Shown piece after piece: positions 18,290 to 28,977 of a stretch of 64,000 bases of DNA (positions are counted from its first letter, which is position 1; every line of letters starts with the position of its first letter). The position numbers and the translations under genes are program-made. This DNA comes from Schizochytrium sp. TIO01. Taxonomy: Eukaryota > Sar > Bigyra > Thraustochytrida > Thraustochytriidae. The DNA lies in assembly GCA_004764695.1 (NCBI GenBank), contig CM015707.1:1-64000 (forward strand). The letters are read 5' to 3'. The notes under the pieces are model-generated. The model was not told the DNA's origin. It worked only from the letters and a program-made list of their open reading frames with translations, and did not search any database.

Positions 18290-21062
18290 TTATACTTATA
18301 ACATAGCTTACTAAAACAAAGAAAACGATCTTCCATAATGATTAACTTATAACAAGGAAAGCTTTTATAAATTTCCCGATTCCAGGTATTGATTAAAGCG
18401 CAATCGGGACAGAATAAAAAAGTCTTTTTCTTAATTACCCCCCTCTGATCTAGGTGTTTCAATCGAATGCTCCTCGAAGTTGCTTGGAGCTTCGCATTTT
18501 TGAAAAGTTCGTGGAAGGGCTCTACCTCCAGAGAGCCCAGGGAGTTTTTCTCCAACTTTTGACCTGATAGCTACGTGAGAACTTGTCACCAAGACATCAG
18601 AACAAATGTCATACTTTTCAAAGCTAACCCCCTTACTTTTACGATCCCACATATTAATTGTATATTAAGAGGAAAACCTTTTATAAATTTATGATTCCAG
18701 GTATCAATTAGAGAAAGCTTTTATAAAATTATGATTCCAGGTATTGATTAAAGCGCAATCGGGACAGAAGAAAAAAGTCTTTTTCTTAATTACCCCCCTC
18801 TGATCTAGGTGTTTCAATCGAATGCTCCTCGAAGTTGCTTGGAGCTTCGCATTTTTGAAAAGTTCGTGGAAGGGCTCTACCTCCAGAGAGCCCAGGGAGT
18901 TTTTCTCCAACTTTTGACCTGATAGCTACGTGAGAACTTGTCACCAAGACATCAGAGTAAATGTCATACTTTCCAAAGCTAACCCCCTTACTTTTACGAT
19001 CCCTCATATTAATTGGATTATAATAGGAAATTTTTTTTAAATTCTATGATTCCAGGAATTAAGTAGAGAAAGCTTTTATAATTCTAGGTATTGATTAAAG
19101 CGCAATCGGGACAGAATAATAAAGTCTTTTTCTTAATTACCCCCCTCTGATCTAGGTGTTTTAATCGAATGCTCCTCGAAGTTGCTTGGAGCTTCGCAAT
19201 TTTGAAAAGTTCGTGGAAGGGCTCTACCTCCAAAGAGCCCAGGGAGTTTTTCTCCAACTTTTGACCTGATAGCTTCGCGAGAACTTGTCACCAAGACATC
19301 AGAGTAAATGTCATACTTTCCAAAGCTAACCCCCTTACTTTTACGATCCCTCATATTAATTGGATTATAATAGGAAAAGTTTTTTTAAATTCTATGATTC
19401 CAGGAATTAAGTAGAGAAAGCTTTTATAAATTTATGATTCTAGGTATTGATTAAAGCGCAATCGGGACAGAAGAAAAAGGTCTTTTTCTTAATTACCCCC
19501 CTCTGATCTAGGTGTTTTAATCGAATGCTCTCAGAAGTTGCTTGGAGCTTCGCAATTTTGAAAAGTTCGTGGAAGGGCTCTACCTCCAGAGAGCCCAGGG
19601 AGTTTTTCTCCAACGTTTGACCTGATAGCTTCGTGAGAACTTGTCACCAAGACATCAGAACAAATGTCATACTTTTCAAAGCTAACCCCCTTACTTTTAC
19701 GATCCCACATATTAATTGTAAATTAAGATGAAAACCTTTTATAAATTTATGATTCCAGGTATCAATTAGAGAAAGCTTTTATAAAATTATGATTCCAGGT
19801 ATTGATTAAAGCGCAATCGGGACAGAATAAAAAAGTCTTTTTCTTAATTACCCCCCTCTGATCTAGGTGTTTCAATCGAATGCTCCTCGAAGTTGCTTGG
19901 AGCTTCGCATTTTTGAAAAGTTCGTGGAAGGGCTCTACCTCCAGAGAGCCCAGGGAGTTTTTCTCCAACTTTTGACCTGATAGCTTCGTGAGAACTTGTC
20001 ACCAAGACATCAGAACAAATGTCATACTTTTCAAAGCTAACCCCCTTACTTTTACGATCCCACATATTAATTGTATATTAAGAGGAAAACCTTTTATAAA
20101 TTTATGATTCCAGGTATCAATTAGAGAAAGCTTTTATAAAATTATGATTCCAGGTATTGATTAAAGCGCAATCGGGACAGAATAATAAAGTCTTTTTCTT
20201 AATTACCCCCCTCTGATCTAGGTGTTTTAATCGAATGCTGCCAGAAGTTGCTTGGAGCTTCGCAATTTTGAAAAGTTCGTGGAAGGGCTCTACCTCCAGA
20301 GAGCCCAGGGAGTTTTTCTCCAACTTTTGACCTGATAGCTTCGCGAGAACTTGTCACCAAGACATCAGAGTAAATGTCATACTTTCCAAAGGTAACCCCC
20401 TTACTTTGACGATTCCCCATATTAATTGTATATTAAGAGGAAAACTTTTATAAAATTATGATTCCAGGTATTGATTAAAGCGCAATCGGGACAGAATAAT
20501 AAAGTCTTTTTCTTAATTACCCCCCTCTGATCTAGGTGTTTCAATCGAATGCTCCTCGAAGTTGCTTGGAGCTTCGCATTTTTGAAAAGTTCGTGGAAGG
20601 GCTCTACCTCCAGAGAGCCCAGGGAGTTTTTCTCCAACTTTTGACCTGATAGCTACGTGAGAACTTGTCACCAAGACATCAGAACAAATGTCATACTTTC
20701 CAAAGCTAACCCCTTTACTTTGACGATTCCCCATATTAATTGTATATTAAGAGGAAAAGCTTTTATAAATTTATGATTCCAGATATTGATTAAAGCGCAA
20801 TCGGGACAGAATAATAAAGTCTTTTTCTTAAATACCCCCTTCTGATCTAGGTGTTTCAATCGAATGCTCCCAGAAGTTGCTTGGAGCTTCGCATTTTTGA
20901 AAAGTTCGTGGAAGGGCTCTACCTCCAGAGAGCCCAGGGAGTTTTTCTCCAACTTTTGACCTGATAGCTACGTGAGAACTTGTCACCAAGACATCAGAGT
21001 AAATGTCATACTTTCCAAAGCTAACCCCTTTACTCTGACGATTCCCCATATTAATCGTATAT
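18290..21062 (-). repeat. Left array: eight tandem ~315-355 bp repeat units
   Basis: Eight near-identical units read on the minus strand. Each contains an ATG frame of 73 codons (18431-18652, 18786-19007, 19133-19354, 19489-19710, 19844-20065, 20199-20420, 20513-20734, 20828-21049) preceded on its own strand by an AT-rich spacer with a TTTATAAA box. Unit 19489-19710 has an in-frame TGA from a change at CTTCGAGGAG to CTTCTGAGAG. The core holds several hairpins, for example GGGCTCT/AGAGCCC and GCTCC/GGAGC. Spacing is 347-357 bp except for the two units nearest 21 kb (314-315 bp); the longer units carry an extra ~40-bp copy of the 'tttatgattccaggtat' spacer. No known domain is visible in the 73-residue product (key stretch VGEKLPGLSGGRALPRTFQ), so coding, structured RNA and selfish repeat are all open. 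Confidence 0.9.
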
Positions 21063-21140
21063 TAAGAGTGAAAGAGGTCCTTTTTAATGTCATTACTATG
21101 AGCGTTATGAGCACTTTCGACTAACTAGGTCAATAATGAA

Positions 21141-21926
21141 ATGACAGCTACTGTATTTGAACGTGACTGTGTTCAGCATTTTAAAGCACAACGTGCGAGT
21201 TCCATTGAAGCTATTGTTTACTTATTTTTAAAACACAAGAGATTTCATGATGCCATTGATCATCTGGAGAAATTTTTAAGCGGGTATTATGGTAGTGTTA
21301 CTCTGCAATCAACTATAATTTCCTGTATTTTGTTAGGTTTTTTACTTAGAGATTATGAAGGTGATTACACTAAGGCTTGTGCATATGTTCAGAAAGCCTT
21401 TCAGTTGGAGGATGATTTTAGTCTTATACTGATCAGTACAACACCCTATAGATATAGAGTTGCTTTACACTGTCTGAAAGCCTGGTTCCACGTTGAGTCA
21501 CGGCATTCTGTCACTGATGTCATCACTGCATTGAGTAATGCAAAAGAATTATGCTCACCCGATGACTCCATTGCATCGATGGGAAATGCAGAACGTAGGT
21601 CAATACATATTTCTATTTGTAAGGCACTTGGGATCGCAGTAGGAATTATACAAGACTTTCCTCTAAAGCGATTTATAAAGGATATGTTGAATGTTTCGTA
21701 CATTCTTTTTCATACAAGCAATACAACAATGTCGGAAATTAGAAGAATAGGTGAAGATTTAATAGAACGCAGACAAGCTACATCGAAGCAAAATTCATTC
21801 TTAAGGATTACAAAGAGAATAAGATATGGAGATTTTTGGAGGTACAAAAGGCACATCAAGTCTTTGTATGTTCTATTATATTTACTAGATGTCGACGTTG
21901 CAAATACAGATTCAGTACTGATATAA
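21141..21926 (+). CDS. Hypothetical alpha-helical (TPR-like) protein, 261 aa
   Basis: The protein is predicted all-helical, with paired helices in the first 150 residues (HFKAQRASSIEAIVYLFLKH, KRFHDAIDHLEKFLSGYYG, YTKACAYVQKAFQL). These resemble degenerate tetratricopeptide repeats, although the consensus is weak. There is no signal peptide or membrane span. It starts 80 bp from the left repeat array and its end overlaps the convergent glycoprotein gene by 15 bp. Confidence 0.55.
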   Translation: MTATVFERDCVQHFKAQRASSIEAIVYLFLKHKRFHDAIDHLEKFLSGYYGSVTLQSTIISCILLGFLLRDYEGDYTKACAYVQKAFQLEDDFSLILISTTPYRYRVALHCLKAWFHVESRHSVTDVITALSNAKELCSPDDSIASMGNAERRSIHISICKALGIAVGIIQDFPLKRFIKDMLNVSYILFHTSNTTMSEIRRIGEDLIERRQATSKQNSFLRITKRIRYGDFWRYKRHIKSLYVLLYLLDVDVANTDSVLI

Positions 21927-24900
21927 TTCCATTTGTTTTCTTCTTTGAAGGCGATTTATTGTATATTGATCACTGCGAGGGTCGGAGATGAACATTTTGA
22001 AGTTGGTAGAAGCATTTACCTGCATTCGTTGCTTTTGAACGGGAGCTACACATGTGAAGAAGAGTGATAAACCGATCATGGCAATGCAAATTGATATTGA
22101 AATTGCAAGATATATTAGTATGTTTTGTAAAGGGGTATTACTTGAACTACTGCTACCGCCGCCCGAACTACTGCCACCTGAAGGGTCGTCGCCGTGACTC
22201 TTCGGGCCATTTGGAATAGGTTCGAAAGTTTCGTCATAATAAATGCTGTTACATGTAAGAGCTATTGTTTTACAAGGTGTTGTCACACCGGCTTCATGTG
22301 AGGTACTTGTACATTCAATTTCTGTAATTACATAGTCAGGAGGGCAAGTGTAAAGTCCTGATGTTTTAGATGTAACTTTAATAGGAGTAACATTTGTAGA
22401 AAGTCTCCATTTGGGAGTTGCGTCGCAGTTTATTTTTATTCCTTCTTGACACTTTTTATCGACACACTTTATAAAATTTACAAAAGCATTTGGATCAGGA
22501 GCAATTGATTGACACTGAACCTTCTCGAAAGGTGATGATATATTTGTGAACCTGGCACCGTTAAAGAATGATGTATCACTGTACAATATTTGGATCTTGG
22601 ACATGTATTTATTTTGGAACCAAACGAAGAGTTTGTCATCTGAGAACTCCAAAGCTTGGAGTGGACTTCCAATCCATAGCTCTTCACGAGGCATTGTTGA
22701 TAGGGTAACTTCTTCTCGGGTGTTTATGGCTCCTCCGATGAGCGACAAAGGTTCTCTTGAGCCAATTGATGATATCGTGTAATTCTTCACTAATTTGTCA
22801 CAGGTGATGTGGGTATCATTCATACCAACAACAACCATCTCATCTGGACATAACGTAAACTCTCCATAGGTGATCTTTTTCTCAATTTGATCTTCACCTG
22901 ATGTGTAACAAGCTGTATTCTGGAGACAGAGAAATGTCATGTTAGAGAAATCAGTGAAGAAATTGACTTGATGAAGAAATGAGCCGCTAGGACAAGTTGT
23001 TTGATTATGAACCCAATCAGTATCATGGTAAATTGAGACATCCTCGGAAACGGAAAGTACATGCTGAATATTTCCCTTCATTATTGCTGTTGAATTCTCA
23101 CTGATTTCATCGCGATTCAACCAATTTTTTCTTGTTAGTACATTTCGTTCAACCTTCGTAGTGTCCACTGTCCCGTCTTTGGTCACTAAATTACTTGTTT
23201 CGGACCCAACCTCATAGTAAACTAATCCGTCAGTGTGGATAACAAACCCGACAGTTTCCTTTGATCCCTGTTTGGAACTTATGTATAGTTGTGAGTCTTT
23301 GTAAGCAAGAAAACCTCTTTTCTTCCAAGCCCTTGTGCTAGCTTCGAGTTCATAGACTTCAACAATTTGTTTCGCATTTGTGTAATACGCATCCTTAATT
23401 GAAGCAGTACTATCAGACAATCCTTGACTCCGCATAATGAAAAACTGAGTAGGACTCGAATTAGTTTGTTCCCAATAACACCTTGTCTCTGTACAAAATA
23501 ACCTCAGTTGATTGAAACTAATAACAGCAGGTCTATAGTAGTGTCCTTTCTCGTCCTCATAAACTGCGTTATTACCATATGTAGTTTCAAAGTAGATCTG
23601 ATTAGCATTGTGGTTACCATCTCTTTTGCACCGATGCTTAACACCACTGAAGACCGTTTTCTGAGCAAGGGTACAGATTTGAGCAGATGTATTATTTGAA
23701 TCCTCTCCTACAGCAGATATACATCCGACATCGTAAGGATTCAGGGTCGAGTCAATGAGAGAAAATGCGCACAAACCTGAACCTGCACCAAGACCAGAAT
23801 CTGCCCAGTCAGTTCCAAAATCATCATCTCTCAGTACTTTCCATCTTCTGGATCCGCAATGTAAAGATGAATCACTTTCGAATCTTTTTCCATTTTTAAT
23901 AAGCCTAAGATGCCATCCGGTATCACTGTGTTGATCACAGTAAACCCTATCTAGCCACCCGATTTCAGTTCTAGGACTATTTATGTCGAATGCCAAAAGG
24001 GTCTTGTTGAATCCTGCTCGACGGCCAATATTCACTGAGTTTTCTGATTCCCCCGAATCTGCGTCTATTGGAACTTCAAACATAGCTACATTCCATATAA
24101 CATTGGGTTCCAAAGTCCAGTAACATGAATTTATGTCATCTTCGGTGACATCACACCCGAGGTACTGACCTGTCGACTTAAGTCGGATATGGAAGAAAGC
24201 TTTCCCCTGTAGTAAAGACTGATCATGCCTGGGTTTCTCACTTTGATGAAAGCAGGACGGTAATGGAGCATGTGCGTTTTGAAAGGCAAACGTCATTTCT
24301 TCTTTTGTTGCTTTATGATAGGGTGATATAATATCCTTTCGAATCCCTTGTAGTGGTAAACCGTAAAGAAAGTTACTAGAGAATAGCGAAGGATTACTTA
24401 TAGGTTCGCTAGTCTTAGGAACTCTCATGCGAAATATTTGGTCATCTCCACTCTTATGAGAAGTAAACTTTTCTTTTCCTGTCCAAGCATTGTCCCCCAT
24501 AAGATTCGCTGTATAATAATTTGAGTAAATTAGAGGGCTTGTCGTATTTGCTTGCAACTCTGCTTGCTGAGCACCAGAAAAGCCGTTGCTTATATTGCAT
24601 TGAGAAGTCTTTACAAAGGGGCTTATGACTAAGTCTCCAATCGAATTTCCGTACTCGTTTGTGAGACTTTGTTCATAATCAACAAAGAAAGAATTTTCTC
24701 TAAAGTTTACAATAGATCCAGCTTTTAGCTCGCATCCATGTAGCTTGCAGTAACTCGGAAATGTTCCGTTGAATCCCAGAAGGTTTAGATCAGTGTAAAG
24801 CTTACATGTATTAGTATCCTGTGACGATGCGACACACCATATATGCTGTTCGCAAAAACTCATACAATTCGCACTGATCTTTTGATTCAAAGGTGTGAGG

Positions 24901-25031
24901 TATAAAAGATTTCGCGCACCTGCTATTGGTATGTCATAAGGGCTCAGTGACTTGTTATAAAAGGCGTTATACAAACATTCCCCGTTTGCACTTACTACTA
25001 GAGAAAAAGCAAACCAAATAATGAATGTCAT
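21912..25031 (-). CDS. Large type I membrane glycoprotein, 1039 aa
   Basis: An N-terminal signal peptide (MTFIIWFAFSLVVSANG) is followed by a ~940-residue cysteine-rich ectodomain with many N-x-S/T sites. A Gly/Ser spacer (~955-975), one membrane segment (ILIYLAISISICIAMIGLSL) and a ~35-residue basic tail close the protein. I recognise no named fold. C-terminal CxxxxxIxxxxC patterns (TCPPDYVITEIEC) look like repeated small disulphide modules. It is divergent from the polytopic protein at 25111 with only 79 bp between starts, so the two are probably co-regulated and may be partners in the virion or host membrane. A surface or attachment role is possible but unproven. Confidence 0.75.
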   Translation of the reverse strand: MTFIIWFAFSLVVSANGECLYNAFYNKSLSPYDIPIAGARNLLYLTPLNQKISANCMSFCEQHIWCVASSQDTNTCKLYTDLNLLGFNGTFPSYCKLHGCELKAGSIVNFRENSFFVDYEQSLTNEYGNSIGDLVISPFVKTSQCNISNGFSGAQQAELQANTTSPLIYSNYYTANLMGDNAWTGKEKFTSHKSGDDQIFRMRVPKTSEPISNPSLFSSNFLYGLPLQGIRKDIISPYHKATKEEMTFAFQNAHAPLPSCFHQSEKPRHDQSLLQGKAFFHIRLKSTGQYLGCDVTEDDINSCYWTLEPNVIWNVAMFEVPIDADSGESENSVNIGRRAGFNKTLLAFDINSPRTEIGWLDRVYCDQHSDTGWHLRLIKNGKRFESDSSLHCGSRRWKVLRDDDFGTDWADSGLGAGSGLCAFSLIDSTLNPYDVGCISAVGEDSNNTSAQICTLAQKTVFSGVKHRCKRDGNHNANQIYFETTYGNNAVYEDEKGHYYRPAVISFNQLRLFCTETRCYWEQTNSSPTQFFIMRSQGLSDSTASIKDAYYTNAKQIVEVYELEASTRAWKKRGFLAYKDSQLYISSKQGSKETVGFVIHTDGLVYYEVGSETSNLVTKDGTVDTTKVERNVLTRKNWLNRDEISENSTAIMKGNIQHVLSVSEDVSIYHDTDWVHNQTTCPSGSFLHQVNFFTDFSNMTFLCLQNTACYTSGEDQIEKKITYGEFTLCPDEMVVVGMNDTHITCDKLVKNYTISSIGSREPLSLIGGAINTREEVTLSTMPREELWIGSPLQALEFSDDKLFVWFQNKYMSKIQILYSDTSFFNGARFTNISSPFEKVQCQSIAPDPNAFVNFIKCVDKKCQEGIKINCDATPKWRLSTNVTPIKVTSKTSGLYTCPPDYVITEIECTSTSHEAGVTTPCKTIALTCNSIYYDETFEPIPNGPKSHGDDPSGGSSSGGGSSSSSNTPLQNILIYLAISISICIAMIGLSLFFTCVAPVQKQRMQVNASTNFKMFISDPRSDQYTINRLQRRKQMELYQY

Positions 25032-25110
25032 CGTTCCTTGTATTTTAAAGAATTAAGATAACAACATATATGTTAATTATATAACCAATTTTCAAGTAAG
25101 AACACGAGAA
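25032..25110. promoter_or_regulatory. Divergent promoter gap between two membrane-protein genes
   Basis: Only 79 very AT-rich bases (for example acaacatatatgttaattat) separate the start codons of the 1039-aa glycoprotein and the 1017-aa polytopic protein. Both promoters must lie here or extend into the genes. I do not recognise a specific box. Confidence 0.5.
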
Positions 25111-28100
25111 ATGCTTGTGTATTGGGTCTTAGATGACCTTCTCGGTCCTTGGATCCGACTCGCTTCAGTCGTAGCCCTGATTTTTGTTGGTTCATTTGCT
25201 GTATTCCTGCTCGAAACAAGTCCGACTGAATTATATTATGCTCAAACTGGATTGATCCTTGTTAATCTCTCGGAGACAGGAAACTTTGGTATCTTAACTG
25301 TCAACGCAATTGTGTATATCATAGAAATTTTCTGTAGTCTTTATTGTGGTTGTAAACTTATTTGCTTTCCTAAACCTGGAAAGGCGAATATTTTGACAAC
25401 TGACTTTGCTTCATGGGACACTCACGAAGGGGTTATGCTGATAATTGCTGCATGTATAAATTCAAATGAACTGTCTGAGCATTTTGCCAATAGAACTCTC
25501 TTCGTTTCAAACTATGGTGATGACGTAGACCTTGACACGGCATTTTTTTGGATCTTACGGGTCTTTCTTTTATTTTCCAGAGTCTTCATGTCGCTTGCTG
25601 GATGGGCAATTCTCATTAAAAACACTCTAATTAATGGGACAGGAAACTGTATTAGAACTACCAAGTGGGCATCAGAAACGATATTCCCTTCACTTATTGT
25701 TGGAAGTATTTTTTTCTCACAACTTCTTTACAACATTTACTTCTTCATCGAATTCTATCCCTCTAATCTCAGGGACTTTTATGAGAATGAGCTTGGTACT
25801 AAACTAGCGATAGAAGAATTTAGGAAAACTGAATTCATCCTCGAAGCATTTACTACATTCTCAGCAACCTTCATGGCTATTCTTCTAACTTTTTACAAAG
25901 ATAATAATCCAGCAAATACAGTTGCAACAAGCGAACTTTTCAACACTTACTTTTTTGGAATCTTTGGGACGTGCACCTGCATGACACATGCTTTTGCACT
26001 GAATCTCTTAAAGGATTTCGGTAAAGTCTGGATACCTATCACGATCTATGGCTCACTTATCATTGCGACCTTGTCCGTTAGAGCGATTAACAAAAATACT
26101 AGTTTACAAGAAATTTTGGGAGCTGATGCAGCTGTCTTTTTCCGAATCATAGGAACGGACTACTCTCCAATTGCTAGTTTTTGGCGGATAGGATCTGTTT
26201 TGGGAATTGCAGCAATTTCAGTCGCTATCATATCAGTACAATCCCAATGGTTCTTGTTTGACATCAGTGCAGGTGCACTTCCACGGGATATTGGGAACGT
26301 TGCAAGAGTAGTTGTAGATGATATTGGTGTCGCAGGGTCAAAGGCATTCAATGTTGTAAAATTAATTGACCCATGTAATTGGGATGCTTCAAAAGGTATG
26401 CCAGTCAGATTCAATCAAGAAATGTCCTACAACTATGGCTCATTAAGACAGCCTTCTTATACAAAAAGGAATATCAGTATTGTCGATCATGACATTTCGA
26501 ATCTTGGAAGTTGTCAATGTAATAATCAAGCTCGAGGCGAATGTGCTTGCGATGTCGTAACGAACGCCCAAGCTGATGTTTCAAAATACAGGAAAGCAAA
26601 AGAACTCATCGCTTCTGAACATAATTTCGCTGAAGTTTTCAACTTTTCTAGCTTTGAAGAATGGAATTCGAATGCATCACATGTTACTACCTTAGAAAAG
26701 TGCCACAAATTGGAATGCGATATCGTCCTAAGTGTCGCTGTTGCAGCAGAAACAACACTTTTAGCAGGAGGTGCCATATCATGGCTATTTCCTCCCCTAG
26801 AAGAAGCAGTATCAACTATTTCTTGGTACACCGAACTAGGAAATAGAGTTGGGCATGATGTTTCAATGTATGGCAGGAAAGCTGCCTCTTTTGTTCAAGG
26901 GCTTTTTTCAAGAATGAAAAAACTAAAGCCCATGATGACTCTCATTTATGAAGTAGAGTCAACTGTCTTCAAAAGTTCATACACCTTTAATAAATCCTTC
27001 ATACTGGTGTACATCCCTTTACTTTTAAATGCTAGTATCAGCTTCCTCTTGGGATTCTATAGAAGAGCGCATCTTGAAAATATAGACAGAATTCGCGCAG
27101 CACCAGTCTTGATTTTTTCACCACTCTTACTATTGAACTCCGTTGTACTTATCACAATTTTACTATTCCCATCTATTTTATCTTCAATCTGCAAAGAATT
27201 ACCAAGTATACTCTTCACGGTTATTCCTCAAGAGCATACCGGCTTCTTAGCTTTGCGAAGGGCTTATCTGTTATCATGTATTTCATGCGGTTCTTTCCTT
27301 ACTGCGAGCTTACTAGATAACATTTATATGACACGGGAAAAGCTGACGAGTATTAGGAAGATAATTGACATCCTTAGAAATAGAAAATGGGCAAGAACGA
27401 ACGGGGATTTAGATGATGAAGATTCATTGATACTTTCGAAAGAAGGGTGGCATCAAAGTGCTGCGTTGTCATCTTTTATCCCAGTTGCATTCGTTGTTAT
27501 CTTAGCTTTAGATGTCGACATGTTCAACATGCAGTTTGGTCCCTCTGGTAATCTACTCAAAGCAACACAGAGCTTTCACAATCACAACATCATCCTTCGT
27601 GACATCCAGGACTACGCAAACATAAGGGAGGAACATGGATTGTGTGGGCTCGTCGGGAAAGCTGTTGAATCAATTATTGCTACCGCAGTCAAAGAACTTG
27701 ATCTTTTGATGATTGGACTAGCAGAAAAAATCGAGGGATTTGCAAGCTCAGTTGAAAGTCTTGCAACAATAATAAGTTCATTCCAACATATGGGTAAACT
27801 GACCGTTCACATTTTCGAAGATACATGGAGGGTTCTAGAAAAAATCATCGCTCTCGGAATACCATTATGTATCAACCTTACGATGTTTGGAACTGGATAT
27901 ATTCTCCAAAGAGTCACTGACCAAGAACTCAGAGAAGAAATCAGCAGATCTATAAAAGCACTGATTAGCACTGCCATTTATTTCCACGTTTGTATGCTAT
28001 TGATGGTCGCACAAATCCTTGCTAGCATCAACCATATGGACATGCATGTTTTCTACTTTAGTCTTTCATATGGTCCTGTTTTCTACATAAGTATAACAGC

Positions 28101-28164
28101 TATTGTATTCAATGCACTATCTCTGATATCTTTGAAATTTAATGAATTTTTTCCAATAACCTAA
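25111..28164 (+). CDS. Polytopic membrane protein, 1017 aa
   Basis: About 16 hydrophobic helices are visible, in two groups. The first eight lie in residues 10-385 (for example LASVVALIFVGSFAVFLL, IFPSLIVGSIFFSQLLYNIY). Then comes a ~150-residue soluble domain with a Cys cluster (CQCNNQARGECACDVV), and a second group of eight lies in residues 540-1010. The size and doubled layout suggest two related halves or a channel/transporter-like protein, but no family signature is visible. It is divergently paired with the glycoprotein at 21912-25031 and inside the block flanked by the inverted repeat arrays. Confidence 0.72.
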   Translation: MLVYWVLDDLLGPWIRLASVVALIFVGSFAVFLLETSPTELYYAQTGLILVNLSETGNFGILTVNAIVYIIEIFCSLYCGCKLICFPKPGKANILTTDFASWDTHEGVMLIIAACINSNELSEHFANRTLFVSNYGDDVDLDTAFFWILRVFLLFSRVFMSLAGWAILIKNTLINGTGNCIRTTKWASETIFPSLIVGSIFFSQLLYNIYFFIEFYPSNLRDFYENELGTKLAIEEFRKTEFILEAFTTFSATFMAILLTFYKDNNPANTVATSELFNTYFFGIFGTCTCMTHAFALNLLKDFGKVWIPITIYGSLIIATLSVRAINKNTSLQEILGADAAVFFRIIGTDYSPIASFWRIGSVLGIAAISVAIISVQSQWFLFDISAGALPRDIGNVARVVVDDIGVAGSKAFNVVKLIDPCNWDASKGMPVRFNQEMSYNYGSLRQPSYTKRNISIVDHDISNLGSCQCNNQARGECACDVVTNAQADVSKYRKAKELIASEHNFAEVFNFSSFEEWNSNASHVTTLEKCHKLECDIVLSVAVAAETTLLAGGAISWLFPPLEEAVSTISWYTELGNRVGHDVSMYGRKAASFVQGLFSRMKKLKPMMTLIYEVESTVFKSSYTFNKSFILVYIPLLLNASISFLLGFYRRAHLENIDRIRAAPVLIFSPLLLLNSVVLITILLFPSILSSICKELPSILFTVIPQEHTGFLALRRAYLLSCISCGSFLTASLLDNIYMTREKLTSIRKIIDILRNRKWARTNGDLDDEDSLILSKEGWHQSAALSSFIPVAFVVILALDVDMFNMQFGPSGNLLKATQSFHNHNIILRDIQDYANIREEHGLCGLVGKAVESIIATAVKELDLLMIGLAEKIEGFASSVESLATIISSFQHMGKLTVHIFEDTWRVLEKIIALGIPLCINLTMFGTGYILQRVTDQELREEISRSIKALISTAIYFHVCMLLMVAQILASINHMDMHVFYFSLSYGPVFYISITAIVFNALSLISLKFNEFFPIT

Positions 28165-28175
28165 TTAATCTATTT

Positions 28176-28874
28176 TCAAGAATGTAACTTTTTATACAGG
28201 AAAACCCCACAAGATACTAGAATGATTGGAAGGAAAACACAGCCTAAGATGACTCCAATCTTAGCATATTTACTCATACTTCCATCTTCTACACCTTCAG
28301 GATCATCATTAAGACCTACCACATCTTCAGGTGTTTCATTTTCATCTTCCAAATAAGGGTCCAACGATTCGTCATTTACAGTGTAGCCATAATGATACTC
28401 ACCAGTCTCTTCATTATAATGATACTCTTCATAGTCTTCATCAACATCAGCACCACTTATTAAAGTAGGGGCGTATGTAGGAATTGAAGAAAAACCAGTT
28501 GGAGCTAAAGTTGGAGCTAAAGTTGGAGCTAAAGTTGGAGCTAAAGTTGGAGCTAAAGTTGGAACATGCGATGTCGGATTAGGTGTTCCTACAAATACAC
28601 ATTTCCGTTTATCAGTATCCCATGCACATCCATAGAAATTTACACATGTACTCCATTTTTTCTGAGTCTTACACTTCCCAGAAACAGGAAGGTATGCGAA
28701 TGTTCTGCACTTTATTTTGCTATCCGTGATATTATTCAACCAAATACAACCATCAAAATCTTCGCATTCACTAGAATTTACAATAGAATTACAGCCCCAT
28801 TCAGGCTCATTCAATGCAGATGATAACTTAAGTGAAACGAATATGAAATAACAAAAGAATATTTGAGAGTTCAT
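28176..28874 (-). CDS. Small type I membrane protein with Cys-rich modules and PT linker
   Basis: The 232-residue protein has a signal peptide (MNSQIFFCYFIFVSLKLSSA). Two small cysteine modules of plexin/PSI-like pattern follow (CEDFDGCIWLNN...KC and CVNFYGCAWDTDKRKC). Next come a linker of five to six perfect APTL repeats (12-bp DNA repeats at about 28499-28561), an acidic Tyr-rich stretch (YEEYHYNEETGEYHYGY), one membrane helix (IGVILGCVFLPIILVSCGVF) and a short basic tail. A similar Cys module ends the subtilisin at 54807-56672. It is convergent with the polytopic protein (11-bp gap). Confidence 0.75.
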   Translation of the reverse strand: MNSQIFFCYFIFVSLKLSSALNEPEWGCNSIVNSSECEDFDGCIWLNNITDSKIKCRTFAYLPVSGKCKTQKKWSTCVNFYGCAWDTDKRKCVFVGTPNPTSHVPTLAPTLAPTLAPTLAPTLAPTGFSSIPTYAPTLISGADVDEDYEEYHYNEETGEYHYGYTVNDESLDPYLEDENETPEDVVGLNDDPEGVEDGSMSKYAKIGVILGCVFLPIILVSCGVFLYKKLHS

Positions 28875-28977
28875 GATGCTATGAATCAGTGTTTACTGTA
28901 CTAGAAACAACACGAAAACTTGGCTTTTTATGATGACACAACAAATGAGACATAGTAGTATTTTATGTATAGATAAG

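Noticed and set aside
18280-21060. 68-91 residue frames starting with TTG in each repeat unit (MEKNSLGSLEVE...)
   Set aside because: They rely on TTG starts, are lost in some units and overlap the ATG frame; a by-product of the repeat.
18290-21062. CRISPR array
   Set aside because: Units are ~350 bp and near-identical throughout, with no short repeat and unique spacer pattern.
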